From Clostridia bacterium (GTDB lineage: Bacteria > Bacillota > Clostridia > Christensenellales > Aristaeellaceae), in NCBI GenBank assembly GCA_017549335.1, contig JAFYVB010000036.1:26732-90731 (forward strand): DNA of 64,000 nt. Reading direction: 5' to 3'. Every line of letters starts with the position of its first letter. The first letter of the stretch is position 1. Of the stretch, positions 34,231 to 42,034 are shown piece by piece. The notes below the pieces were generated by a model that saw nothing but the letters and a program-made list of their open reading frames with translations, did not search any database and was not told the DNA's origin. Made by a program: the position numbers and the translations under genes.

Positions 34231-35006
34231 CAGATGAAAAACGGGCGTGGCTGCTGCTGGAAGAGATCAAAGACGCCTGTATTGATATTCTGGGCGACCG
34301 GCTGACGGGGATTTACGTTCACGGTTCGCTGGCGTTCGGCTGTTTTACATGGGCGACGGGCGATATCGATTTTCTGATTGTTGCGCAGCATGAAATGACA
34401 CAGGCGGAAAAGGAAGCGCTTATTCGGCTTTTGCTGGGTGCAGAAGACCGTGCGCCGTCAAAAGGGTTTGAAATGAGCGTGATGCGACGGCAGGATTGCG
34501 AAGCGTTTGTGCATCCTGCGCCTTACGAACTGCATTATTCCAAGGCGTACCGAAGGGAATACCAGGAGGATCTCTCTTTCTGGTGCCGCAAAATGTGCGG
34601 CGTGGATGAAGACCTTGCAGCGCATATAACGGTGCTGAAGGCGGTGGGAAAAACGCTGTATGGCCCGCCTCTGGAGCAAGTGTTCGGCGATGTGCCACCG
34701 CGGGATTACCTCAAAAGCATTCTCTTTGACGTGGAAAATGCGCGGGAGGATGTTTGGGAGAATCCGGTGTATGTCACGCTGAATTTGTGCCGTGTGCTTG
34801 GGTATATGAAGGAGCGGCTTGTGCTGTCCAAGAAGACGGGCGCGCTGTGGGGGATGGAGAATCTGCCGTCATCCTGCCGCACGCTGATCCGAGGGGCGCT
34901 TGCGTGCTACGAAGGAAATAAATGTGAAATCAATTTGCAGCAGGCTGCGGATTTTGCGGATTACGCCTTGCGGCAAATTGAAAAAATGACGCAAAATGAC
35001 ACCTGA
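34227..35006 (+). CDS. aminoglycoside adenylyltransferase-like nucleotidyltransferase (AadA/ANT family with DUF4111)
   Basis: 259 residues. The Pol-beta-type nucleotidyltransferase motif is clear (HGSLAFGCFTWATGDIDFLI, with GS and DxD), and the C-terminal helical DUF4111 domain contains NLCRVLGYMKERLVLSKKTG as in ANT(3'')/ANT(9). Enzymes of this group adenylate streptomycin or spectinomycin. Many chromosomal homologues are not proven resistance genes. Start at 34227 rather than the upstream frame because of GTGAGGG and the overlap with the previous stop. No mobile element is nearby. Confidence 0.75.
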   Translation: MTDEKRAWLLLEEIKDACIDILGDRLTGIYVHGSLAFGCFTWATGDIDFLIVAQHEMTQAEKEALIRLLLGAEDRAPSKGFEMSVMRRQDCEAFVHPAPYELHYSKAYRREYQEDLSFWCRKMCGVDEDLAAHITVLKAVGKTLYGPPLEQVFGDVPPRDYLKSILFDVENAREDVWENPVYVTLNLCRVLGYMKERLVLSKKTGALWGMENLPSSCRTLIRGALACYEGNKCEINLQQAADFADYALRQIEKMTQNDT

Positions 35007-35022
35007 ACAGCTCGATTGTGTA

Positions 35023-35051
35023 TTGACGAGCACAACAGATGAACGTACAAT
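35023..35051 (+). promoter_or_regulatory. promoter of the TIM-barrel isomerase gene
   Basis: TTGACG at 35023-35028, 17-base spacer, TACAAT at 35046-35051. Confidence 0.65.
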
Positions 35052-35104
35052 AAGAGAAAGAGAAAAATATAAACCCGTTTTGCGGTTACAAGGAGGAAAT
35101 ATCA

Positions 35105-36094
35105 ATGAAGCGTCCTGTCAATATCTGCTCCGGTCAGTTCGGCGATCTGCCGCTGGAGGAACTGTGCCGCGTCATGCATGAAATCGGCTACAACGGCATC
35201 GAAATCGCCACGCAGGCGCATCTGGATGTTCGCCGCGCCATCGAAAGTGAAGAATACCGTAACGAAGTGCTGGGCACCTTGGCCAAGTACGATATGCATA
35301 TTGGCGCCATTTCTGCCCATCTGATCGGTCAGTGTGTGGGCGATAACTGGGATCCCCGTCTGGATAATTTTGCGCCCGCCGATTGCAAGGGCAATCCCGA
35401 AGCCATCCGCGCCTGGGCGATCGAAGAAATGAAGAATGTTGCCCGCGCCGCCAAGCTGCTGGGCGTCAAGGTCGTCACCTGCTTCCTGGGCTCTCCCATC
35501 TGGGCGTGGTGGTATTCCTTCCCGCAGACCACGCAGGAAATGGTGGATGCAGGCTTTAACAAGATCAAGGAGCTGTGGACGCCCATTTTCGACGTGTATG
35601 ATGAGTGCGGTGTGAAGCTGGCGCTGGAAGTGCATCCCACCGAGATCGCCTTTGACTATTACAGCACCAAGAAATTGTTTGAAACCATCGATTACCGTCC
35701 CACGCTGGGTCTGAACTTTGACCCCAGCCATTTGCTTTGGCAGGGCGTGGATCCCCAGACCTTCCTGCATGACTTCGCCGACCGCGTATATCACGTGCAC
35801 ATGAAGGACGTGAAGCTCCGCCGTGACGGCAAGGCGGGCATTCTGGGCTCTCATATCGAATTTGGTGATACCCGCCGCGGCTGGAACTTTGTTTCGCTGG
35901 GACACGGCGATGTGGACTTTGACGGCATCATCCGCGAGCTGAACCAGATGGGCTACCACGGCCCGCTGTGCGTGGAATGGGAAGACAGCGGCATGGACCG
36001 TATGTTCGGCGCCGAGGAAGCCTACGAATTCACCAGGAAGATCAATTTCGAGCCTTCCACCTTCGCCTTTGATTCTGCGCTCAAGCGCGACTGA
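35105..36094 (+). CDS. sugar phosphate isomerase/epimerase (xylose isomerase-like TIM barrel)
   Basis: 329 residues, AP-endonuclease-2/xylose isomerase-like barrel. Metal-ligand blocks: ALEVHPTEIAFD (Glu, His), GLNFDPSHLLWQG (Asp, His), VYHVHMKDVK (His) and CVEWEDSG (Glu). Close relatives in Clostridia are annotated as sugar phosphate isomerases; substrate unknown. ATG 35105 has AAGGAGGAAATATCA upstream. Monocistronic, between its promoter and terminator. Confidence 0.85.
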   Translation: MKRPVNICSGQFGDLPLEELCRVMHEIGYNGIEIATQAHLDVRRAIESEEYRNEVLGTLAKYDMHIGAISAHLIGQCVGDNWDPRLDNFAPADCKGNPEAIRAWAIEEMKNVARAAKLLGVKVVTCFLGSPIWAWWYSFPQTTQEMVDAGFNKIKELWTPIFDVYDECGVKLALEVHPTEIAFDYYSTKKLFETIDYRPTLGLNFDPSHLLWQGVDPQTFLHDFADRVYHVHMKDVKLRRDGKAGILGSHIEFGDTRRGWNFVSLGHGDVDFDGIIRELNQMGYHGPLCVEWEDSGMDRMFGAEEAYEFTRKINFEPSTFAFDSALKRD

Positions 36095-36103
36095 TGACAA
36101 AAG

Positions 36104-36137
36104 AAAACCGCTCCGATGGATCAGGGCGGTTTTTTTA
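36104..36137. terminator. bidirectional terminator
   Basis: AAAACCGC (36104-36111) pairs with GCGGTTTT (36126-36133), with partial inner pairing (CGAT/ATC); followed by T-runs on both strands. Confidence 0.75.
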
Positions 36138-36692
36138 TTTGGGCAGCCGGCGGATCAGTGATTCGCCGTTTTCTTTCAGCCATTTTTGCTGCAGCTTGTA
36201 ACCTGGAAGGAGTCTTTTCACCTCCGCCCAGAAAGCAGGGGAATGGTTCATTTGCTTGAGATGACACAGCTCATGCACGATCACATAGTCAATGACTTCG
36301 GGCGGTGTGAGCATCAGCAGACAGTTGAAATTCAGATGGCCTTTGCCGGAACAGCTGCCCCAGCGGGTGCGCTGGCAGCGGATGGTGATGCGTCCGCAGG
36401 GGACGCCCAGCCTATGGGCAAAGAATTCCACACGTGGAGGAAGAAGCGTACGCGCACGACAGACGAGGGCGTCGATTTCCTGCGGGGTAAAGGGCGTGAC
36501 GGCAGGCTTGTTCTGAAGATCGAGCAGTTTCTTTTGGATCCAATCCGCTTTGCCGGATACCATGCGCTCGACCTCAATGGAGGGCAGAAACAGGGGACAG
36601 CGCACCTCAACAAGACCCCCGTCCAAAACACGGATCGAGAGGGATTTGCGATTGCTCCTGACAACGGAATAGGAAAAAGAAAGGGGCTGCAT
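36135..36692 (-). CDS. YgjP-like (DUF45) M48-type metallopeptidase family protein
   Basis: 185 residues. The zinc motif HELCHLKQMNHSPAFW (HExxH plus downstream His) and the RWGSCSGKGHLNFN block define the YgjP/DUF45 family. No signal peptide, so cytoplasmic; the substrate is unknown. The start at 36692 has GGAGATACC before it; the longer frame lacks a ribosome binding site. Convergent with the isomerase gene. Confidence 0.87.
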   Translation of the reverse strand: MQPLSFSYSVVRSNRKSLSIRVLDGGLVEVRCPLFLPSIEVERMVSGKADWIQKKLLDLQNKPAVTPFTPQEIDALVCRARTLLPPRVEFFAHRLGVPCGRITIRCQRTRWGSCSGKGHLNFNCLLMLTPPEVIDYVIVHELCHLKQMNHSPAFWAEVKRLLPGYKLQQKWLKENGESLIRRLPK

Positions 36693-36883
36693 GGTATCTC
36701 CTGACAAAAAAATAATCGGACTGGTCAAAAACCGCCCAACAAATACATCATAACACAAGGAGAATCGCTTGTAAAGAGGTTTGGTGCATTTTCTCCCGGT
36801 TGCTAAAAAACGGGCTTTGATAGGTGCAAAAAGTTTATGCATTCTGCCGTCTATGCAAAAATCCCCGGTTATGGTATATTATA

Positions 36884-37199
36884 GACACAAGGAAGAGGTG
36901 ATACCAGTGTACAGGTAAAACCCCCGATGGTTCAGCGGAGAGTGAAATATAAGAGAAAAACTGAACCGACAGATGGAAGCTTTCAGCAAAAAGTTTCAAG
37001 AAAACCTTCCAAGAAGTGAGAATGAAAGCGGATCGTGTAAAGAAACGATCAAGAGGGAAGAAAGCCGGAAACGACCTGAAAGAGTTCGTCTGAATCTGCA
37101 GAAAGAGAGGTTGACTACATAGTGGATATCAAGATAGCAGCGAAATAACCCTTGGCGGTCAAAGTGATTAGTTGAACCGTCAAGGGTTATTTCATTTTT
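36884..37199 (+). ncRNA. candidate structured non-coding RNA with intrinsic terminator
   Basis: No convincing gene lies between 36693 and 37275. Within it, about 315 bases on the plus strand are strikingly purine-rich and hold several hairpins: TACC/GGTA (36902-36917), GGTTCAG/CTGAACC (36929-36967), GGAAG/CTTCC (36975-37010), GATCGT/ACGATC (37031-37050), and a final long stem AAATAACCCTTG/CAAGGGTTATTT (37143-37192) followed by CATTTTT, a terminator. A TATATT box at 36875-36880 could be the -10. There is no plus-strand gene downstream, so this is not a leader. Two short frames (30 codons from 36927, 49 from 36973) lack ribosome binding sites. Not tmRNA, 6S, SRP or RNase P RNA by the features I know; the class is unknown. 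Confidence 0.6.
37143..37199 (+). terminator. terminator of the candidate RNA
   Basis: Twelve-base-pair perfect outer stem AAATAACCCTTG / CAAGGGTTATTT with an inner GGT-CAA / TTGaACC pairing, then CATTTTTGG. Confidence 0.8.
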
Positions 37200-37231
37200 G
37201 GATTCTCTGGCCCATGGCCTTTTTTTATTGC

Positions 37232-37260
37232 AAAAAAAAAGCTCCGTCCGAAGGCGGAGC
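37232..37260 (-). terminator. terminator of the BMP-family gene
   Basis: Minus strand GCTCCG / CGGAGC stem (37260-37241) followed by a run of nine T. Confidence 0.88.
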
Positions 37261-37275
37261 GTATATGCATATTGA

Positions 37276-38382
37276 TTACTGCAGGGGAGCGGTGGCCTGC
37301 TGCTTGATGGCAACCCAACCGTCGGGATCGGCTTCAACGCTGAAGATCTCGATCTCGCCCGCGGCAACCTTTTCGCCCAGAGAGGCTACTTCGGCGCGGA
37401 TGGTTTCGGGAACCATGGCCTTGTACTGATCGTTGTCAGCCAGACCGACGATGCCCTCGGCCAGACCGCCCACAATGCACTTGCCGCCGGGGAAGGTGCC
37501 GTCCAGAACGCTCTTGTAGGCGTTGACAACGGCCTGATCGTAAGCCTTGAAGAAGGAGGTGACGATGGTGGCGCGCTGAGCGTCATCGGTCACGGTGAGG
37601 GTCTGGTCGGCGTCAACGCCGAAGGAATAGCGGTTGGCAGCGGCAGCAGCGGCGAATACGCCAAGGCCGGAACCGCCGGAAACCTGCCAGATCACGTCAA
37701 CGCCGTCGGCGTACATGGCAGCGGCCTTATCCTGAGCAACGGACATGAAGGAGGGGATGAAATCGCCGGTGTAGTCGATGTATACCTGAACGCCGTTGGC
37801 GATGGCGGCAGTGCAGAAGGAGCCGGCAAATTCGTTCAGACCGGGCACGTCAACGCCCAGGATGATGCCGACCTTCTTGTCGGCATTGGCCAGAGGCATA
37901 TCGCTGACGGTGATCTTGCTGGCCAGATAGCCGGCCAGATAACCCATATCGGCAACGGAGTAGCAAACGCCGTAAACGTTGCTCAGCGCGGGATCTTCGA
38001 TCTTCTGCAGGTCGGCGCTGAAGAACTTCTGCTCGGGGTACTGCTGGGCAGCCAGCATCATGGCACCGGTGCACTCGGCGCCGCAGGTGACGATCAGGTC
38101 ATACTTGCCGGAGGCAGCAGCGTCGGTGAAGAAGGGGTTGAAGTTGGAATGATCGGCGCCCATTTCGCCACCACCCATTTCGATCACGTCAGCGGTGATG
38201 CCGGGATACATGGAGGCGACCAGGTCGATACCGGCCTTGGTGGCGTCAAAATAGCTGCCGTCGCCAAGACGGGGAACCAGCAGCAGGATGCCCTTGGGCT
38301 GGGTTTCGGCGGTAGCGGGAGAGAAGGACAGGAGCAGAACCAGACACAGAGCAAGAGAGATCAGCTTGGCCAGACGATTCAT
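37276..38382 (-). CDS. BMP-family (PnrA-like) substrate-binding protein, orphan
   Basis: 368 residues. Signal peptide MNRLAKLISLALCLVLLLSF then SPATA; family sequence LVPRLGDGSYFDATKAGIDL, DLIVTCGAECTGAM, VYGVCYSVADMGYLAGYLAS and the ligand loop SFGVDADQTLTVTDDAQRA. BMP proteins bind nucleosides, sugars or autoinducer-like ligands for ABC importers. No ATPase or permease gene is adjacent, and there is no lipobox cysteine. The ATG at 38382 follows GGAGG. Expression is probably controlled by an operator overlapping its promoter. Confidence 0.9.
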   Translation of the reverse strand: MNRLAKLISLALCLVLLLSFSPATAETQPKGILLLVPRLGDGSYFDATKAGIDLVASMYPGITADVIEMGGGEMGADHSNFNPFFTDAAASGKYDLIVTCGAECTGAMMLAAQQYPEQKFFSADLQKIEDPALSNVYGVCYSVADMGYLAGYLASKITVSDMPLANADKKVGIILGVDVPGLNEFAGSFCTAAIANGVQVYIDYTGDFIPSFMSVAQDKAAAMYADGVDVIWQVSGGSGLGVFAAAAAANRYSFGVDADQTLTVTDDAQRATIVTSFFKAYDQAVVNAYKSVLDGTFPGGKCIVGGLAEGIVGLADNDQYKAMVPETIRAEVASLGEKVAAGEIEIFSVEADPDGWVAIKQQATAPLQ

Positions 38383-38411
38383 GGATACATCCTCCGTTTA
38401 TTGTTTGTTTC

Positions 38412-38462
38412 GTTCGATTAAACGAACAAATGCATGATAACACTATATAATGTTCGTGTCAA
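38412..38462 (-). promoter_or_regulatory. promoter and palindromic operator of the BMP gene
   Basis: Minus strand TTGACA (38462-38457), 17-base spacer, TATCAT (38439-38434). Downstream of the -10 is the palindrome GTTCG-N6-CGAAC (38412-38427); another half site (CGAAC) follows the -35 in the spacer, and a further ACGAACA lies upstream near 38492-38500. Spacing suggests a repressor that binds GTTCG half sites; the regulator is not in the window. Confidence 0.6.
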
Positions 38463-38504
38463 TATTTGTAAATGTTAAATTTTGGAATAAATTGTTCGTG
38501 AATA

Positions 38505-38550
38505 ATAAAAAAGAACGCTTCTTTCCGTCAGTGGAAAAAGGCGTTCTTTT
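38505..38550 (-). terminator. terminator of the nrdD-trxB unit
   Basis: AAGAACGC (38511-38518) pairs with GCGTTCTT (38541-38548); minus strand continues into TTTTTTATT. Confidence 0.8.
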
Positions 38551-38568
38551 CTGCGTATTTTTTGATGA

Positions 38569-39504
38569 TTACATCTGATCCACATAGCTGCACGCGGCAA
38601 CGGCGGCAACGGAGCCGTCGGCGGCTGCGGTGGTCAGCTGGCGGACGGTCTTTACGCGGCAATCGCCTGCCACGAAAATGCCCGGCACGTTGGTGCGGCA
38701 ATCCTCGCCCGCCACGATGAAGCCCTGCTCGTTCAGGGTGATCAGATCGCGGAAGGGCTCGTTATCCGCCATACGGCCGATGCAGACGAACAGGCCGTCC
38801 ATGGGAAGGGAGGATTTTTCGCCGGTTTCGGGATGGGTCAGTTCAAGGCCGGTGAGATGGCTGTCGCCCAAAAGCGCCGTAACCTTGCGGCTGGGGAGCA
38901 GACGGATATTGCTGCGCGCTTGCATGGCGTCAAGCTCTTTTTGATCACAGGTAAAGTGATCGAAAAGCTGAATGACGGTGACGGATTTGCACAAGTCGCT
39001 CAGGAACACGGCGGCCTGCGAAGCGCTGTTGCCGCCGCCGATGACGGCCACGTCCTGCCCTTTGTGGAAGGCGCCGTCGCACAGAGCGCAGTAGGAAATG
39101 CCGTGACCAACCAACTGATCTTCGCGCTCAACGCCCAAAGGACGGTGCTTGGCGCCGCTGGCGATGATAACGGCCTTGCCCGTAAACTGCTTTTTTCCGG
39201 TGTCGGCGATGAAAAGATCATTTTCCTTACGGAGAGAAACGATCTCTTCCAGTTCGATCTCCGCTCCCAGATCCAACGCCTGCGAAAGCAGTGCATCGGT
39301 CAGCTGATTGCCGCTGACGGCAGGGATGCCGGGGAAGTTATCTACCCGCGGGGAAGAGGTGATCTGTCCGCCGAAGGTTTCCTTCTCGAGGATCAGCGCG
39401 CTCTTGCCGGCGCGGAGGGCATAAAGGGCGGCGGTGAGCCCTGCCATACCGCCGCCAATGATGAGAATATCCGCAGAGGGTGTATTCATCATAAATTGAT
39501 TCAC
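38569..39504 (-). CDS. trxB: thioredoxin reductase-like flavoprotein
   Basis: 311 residues, pyridine nucleotide-disulfide oxidoreductase. FAD motif IIGGGMAGLTAALYALRAGK, redox-active CALC in YCALCDGAFHK, second nucleotide motif AVIGGGNSASQAAVFL, and the C-terminal FVAGDCRVKTVRQLTTAAADG. It passes electrons from NAD(P)H to a thioredoxin-like partner; directly upstream is an NrdD with such a domain fused on, which makes that domain the likely partner. GTG start at 39504 overlaps the nrdD stop (GTGA) and no Shine-Dalgarno sequence is visible, so translation is coupled. An ATG at 39489 is an alternative start. Confidence 0.88.
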   Translation of the reverse strand: MNQFMMNTPSADILIIGGGMAGLTAALYALRAGKSALILEKETFGGQITSSPRVDNFPGIPAVSGNQLTDALLSQALDLGAEIELEEIVSLRKENDLFIADTGKKQFTGKAVIIASGAKHRPLGVEREDQLVGHGISYCALCDGAFHKGQDVAVIGGGNSASQAAVFLSDLCKSVTVIQLFDHFTCDQKELDAMQARSNIRLLPSRKVTALLGDSHLTGLELTHPETGEKSSLPMDGLFVCIGRMADNEPFRDLITLNEQGFIVAGEDCRTNVPGIFVAGDCRVKTVRQLTTAAADGSVAAVAACSYVDQM

Positions 39505-41888
39505 GCTTTCTGAGAGGTGTAGGTTTCGATGAAGCCCTTGATGTTGGAGGCGTTGGCATACAGCACGGTCTGACCGTTGCTGATGACCGCCAGCGTGGGC
39601 GCCTGCTGAACACCGTATTCGCGGGTCAGGCCGGCATGCTCTTCGGCGTCGATCTTTTCGTAGGCGATCCCGGCCTTATCCAGCAGCATGCAGGCCATGC
39701 GGCAGTTGGGGCAGGTCTTGGTGGTGAAGAGCAGCAGACGATCCTGAGCAGGAGCGGCAACGGGAGTGGGCACGCTCACGCCTTCGGAAGACAGAGGGCC
39801 AACGTGGGTGAGATGGGACTTTTCAATGTTATAGACCTTGCGATCCTTGAACTCCTGAGTCTTACCGGCGTTCCAGTTCTGCACGGGACGGTAGTAACCG
39901 GTGATGCGGCTGTACACTTCGGTCTTTTCGCCGCACTCGGGGCAAACATACTGTTCGCCGGCGATGTAGCCGTGGTTCTTGCACACCGAGTAGGTGGGAG
40001 ACATGGTGTAGTAGGGCAGACGGTAGTTCTCGGCGATCTTGCGCACCAGGGTGGCGGCAGCACGCCAATCGGGCAGCTTTTCGCCCAGGAAGGCGTGGAA
40101 GACGGTGCCGGAGGTGTAAAGGGTCTGCAGCTCGTCCTGGATATCCAGCGCGGAGAAGATATCCTCGGTGTAGCTTACGGGCAGATGCGAGGAGTTGGTG
40201 TAGTAGCAATCGCCGTTCATGTTGGCGGTGATGATGTCGGGGTACATCTTCAGGTCGTGCTTGGCCAGACGATAGGAGGTGGATTCGGCGGGGGTAGCTT
40301 CCAGATTGAACAGCTCGCCGCCGTACTGCTCCTGATAGTCGCTCAGGCGTTCACGCATATGGTTGAGCACCTTGCGGGTGAACAGCTGGGCTTTTTCGGT
40401 GGTCATATCGGCACGCAGCCACTTGGCGTTGAGGCAGGCTTCGTTCATGCCCACCAGACCGATGGTGGAGAAGTGGTTGTCGAAGGTGCCCAGATAACGC
40501 AGGGTGTAGGGATACAGACCCTCGTTCATCAGCTTGGTGATGACGGTGCGCTTGATGTGCAGGGAGCGGGCGGAGATGTCCATCATGTGATTGAGGCGCT
40601 TGAAGAAGTCTTCCTCGTTCTCGGCCAGATAGGCGATGCGGGGGATGTTGATGGTAACAACGCCCACGGAGCCCGTGCTTTCGCCGCTGCCGAAGAAGCC
40701 GCCGCTCTTTTTGCGCAGTTCGCGCAGGTCAAGGCGCAGTCTGCAGCACATGGAGCGCACGTCGTTGGGTTCCATATCGCTGTTGATATAGTTGGAGAAG
40801 TAGGGGGTGCCGTACTTGGCGGTCATTTCAAAGAGCAGACGGTTGTTTTCGGTCTCGCTCCAGTCGAAATCGCGGGTGATGGAATAGGTGGGGATGGGAT
40901 ACTGGAAGCCGCGGCCGTTGGCGTCGCCTTCGATCATGGTTTCGATGAAGGCGCGGTTGATCATGTCCATTTCGGCCTTACAGTCGCCGTAGGTGAAATC
41001 CATTTCCTTGCCGCCCACGATGGCAGGGAGGTTCTTCAGGTCATTGGGAACCACCCAGTCCAGCGTTACGTTGCTGAAGGGAGCCTGCGTACCCCAGCGG
41101 GAGGGGATGTTCACGCCGTAAATGAAGGACTCGATGCACTTTTTCACTTCGTCATAGGAAAGGTTATCCACCTTGACGAAGGGAGCAAGGTAAGTATCGA
41201 AGGAAGAGAATGCCTGAGCGCCGGCCCATTCATTCTGCATGATGCCCAGGAAGTTGACCATCTGGTTGCAAAGGGAGGCCAGGTGCTTGGCGGGCTTGGA
41301 GGTGATCTTGCCGCGTACGCCGCCCAGACCTTCCATGATCAACTGCTTGAGAGACCAGCCGGCACAGTAGCCGGTGAGCATGGACAGGTCGTGCAGGTGG
41401 ATGGCAGCAGAGCGATGCGCCTCGGCGATCTCCTGATCGTAGATCTCGCTCAGCCAATAGTTGGCGGTGATGGCGCCGCTGTTGCTGAGGATCAGGCCGC
41501 CCACAGAATAGGTGACGGTGGAGTTTTCCTTCACGCGCCAGTCGCTGGAGTCCAGATAGCTGTCCACCAGATCCTTGTAGTTGAGCATGGCAGCCTTGAC
41601 GTTGCGCACCTTTTCACGCTGCTTGCGGTAGAGGATGTACGCCTTGGAAACGGCAGTATAGCCGGCCTGGCTGAGCACGTGCTCCACGCTGTCCTGAATA
41701 TCTTCCACGCTGATGATATTGTCCTTGATCTTGGGAGCGAAATCGCTGGTGACCTTCAGCGCAAGCAGATCGATGACGGTGGGGTGGAAAGCGACATTTT
41801 CCGCTTCAAAGGCCTTGGTGATGGCCACGGAGATCTTCGCGATATCGAAATCGGCAATCGTGCCGTCGCGTTTCATGACGTTATACAT
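39501..41888 (-). CDS. nrdD: anaerobic ribonucleoside-triphosphate reductase fused to a thioredoxin-like domain
   Basis: Class III glycyl-radical enzyme making dNTPs without oxygen. 795 residues. Order: ATP-cone regulatory domain (about 1-90), reductase barrel with active-site cysteines around 380 (RSMCCRLRLD), zinc site VCKNHGYIAGEQYVCPECG near 635-655, glycyl-radical motif RITGYY near 660, then a linker (PTPVAAPAQ) and a thioredoxin/glutaredoxin-like domain (about 710-795) with CPNC. The fused domain is absent from the standard enzyme. Start at 41888 with GAGAGGAC upstream. Coupled to trxB. Confidence 0.95.
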   Translation of the reverse strand: MYNVMKRDGTIADFDIAKISVAITKAFEAENVAFHPTVIDLLALKVTSDFAPKIKDNIISVEDIQDSVEHVLSQAGYTAVSKAYILYRKQREKVRNVKAAMLNYKDLVDSYLDSSDWRVKENSTVTYSVGGLILSNSGAITANYWLSEIYDQEIAEAHRSAAIHLHDLSMLTGYCAGWSLKQLIMEGLGGVRGKITSKPAKHLASLCNQMVNFLGIMQNEWAGAQAFSSFDTYLAPFVKVDNLSYDEVKKCIESFIYGVNIPSRWGTQAPFSNVTLDWVVPNDLKNLPAIVGGKEMDFTYGDCKAEMDMINRAFIETMIEGDANGRGFQYPIPTYSITRDFDWSETENNRLLFEMTAKYGTPYFSNYINSDMEPNDVRSMCCRLRLDLRELRKKSGGFFGSGESTGSVGVVTINIPRIAYLAENEEDFFKRLNHMMDISARSLHIKRTVITKLMNEGLYPYTLRYLGTFDNHFSTIGLVGMNEACLNAKWLRADMTTEKAQLFTRKVLNHMRERLSDYQEQYGGELFNLEATPAESTSYRLAKHDLKMYPDIITANMNGDCYYTNSSHLPVSYTEDIFSALDIQDELQTLYTSGTVFHAFLGEKLPDWRAAATLVRKIAENYRLPYYTMSPTYSVCKNHGYIAGEQYVCPECGEKTEVYSRITGYYRPVQNWNAGKTQEFKDRKVYNIEKSHLTHVGPLSSEGVSVPTPVAAPAQDRLLLFTTKTCPNCRMACMLLDKAGIAYEKIDAEEHAGLTREYGVQQAPTLAVISNGQTVLYANASNIKGFIETYTSQKA

Positions 41889-41944
41889 GGATGCGTCCTC
41901 TCTTTTGTCCTTTGTCCCGCCGGCTGCTCCGGCCGGGCTTATAC

Positions 41945-41973
41945 AACATACCATATATTGTGTCCGGTGTCAA
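41945..41973 (-). promoter_or_regulatory. nrdD promoter overlapped by an NrdR-box-like site
   Basis: Minus strand TTGACA (41973-41968), 17-base spacer, TATGTT (41950-41945). The plus-strand sequence ATACCATATATTGTGT at 41948-41963 matches 14 of 16 positions of the NrdR consensus ACACWATATATWGTGT and covers the spacer and -10, where bound NrdR would block RNA polymerase. Confidence 0.75.
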
Positions 41974-41990
41974 TATGTAGAACGAAAAAA

Positions 41991-42018
41991 TAAAAAGACA
42001 CACAATATGTTGTGTGTC
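41991..42018 (-). terminator. nrdG terminator hairpin that is also an NrdR-box-like site
   Basis: GACACACAA / TTGTGTGTC (41997-42018) with a four-base loop, then TTTTTATTTTTT on the minus strand. Its centre ACACAATATGTTGTGT (42000-42015) matches the NrdR consensus at 15 of 16 positions. Centre-to-centre distance to the promoter site is 52 bases, about five helical turns. Confidence 0.75.
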
Positions 42019-42034
42019 TTTCTAAAAGGTGTTG

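Noticed and set aside
34227-35006. Mobile antibiotic resistance cassette
   Set aside because: No integron attC site, IS or transposase is visible, the gene overlaps a chromosomal-type repair gene and the codon use looks like its neighbours.
36927-37122. Two small reading frames (30 and 49 codons) inside the candidate RNA as genes
   Set aside because: Neither has a ribosome binding site at a usable distance, they overlap each other in different frames, and their Lys/Arg/Glu-rich translations follow from the purine-rich base composition. They are kept only as an alternative in the finding.
39636-41993. A 785-codon plus-strand frame opposite nrdD
   Set aside because: It is a shadow frame without ribosome binding site or known domain, whereas the minus strand holds an unmistakable NrdD.
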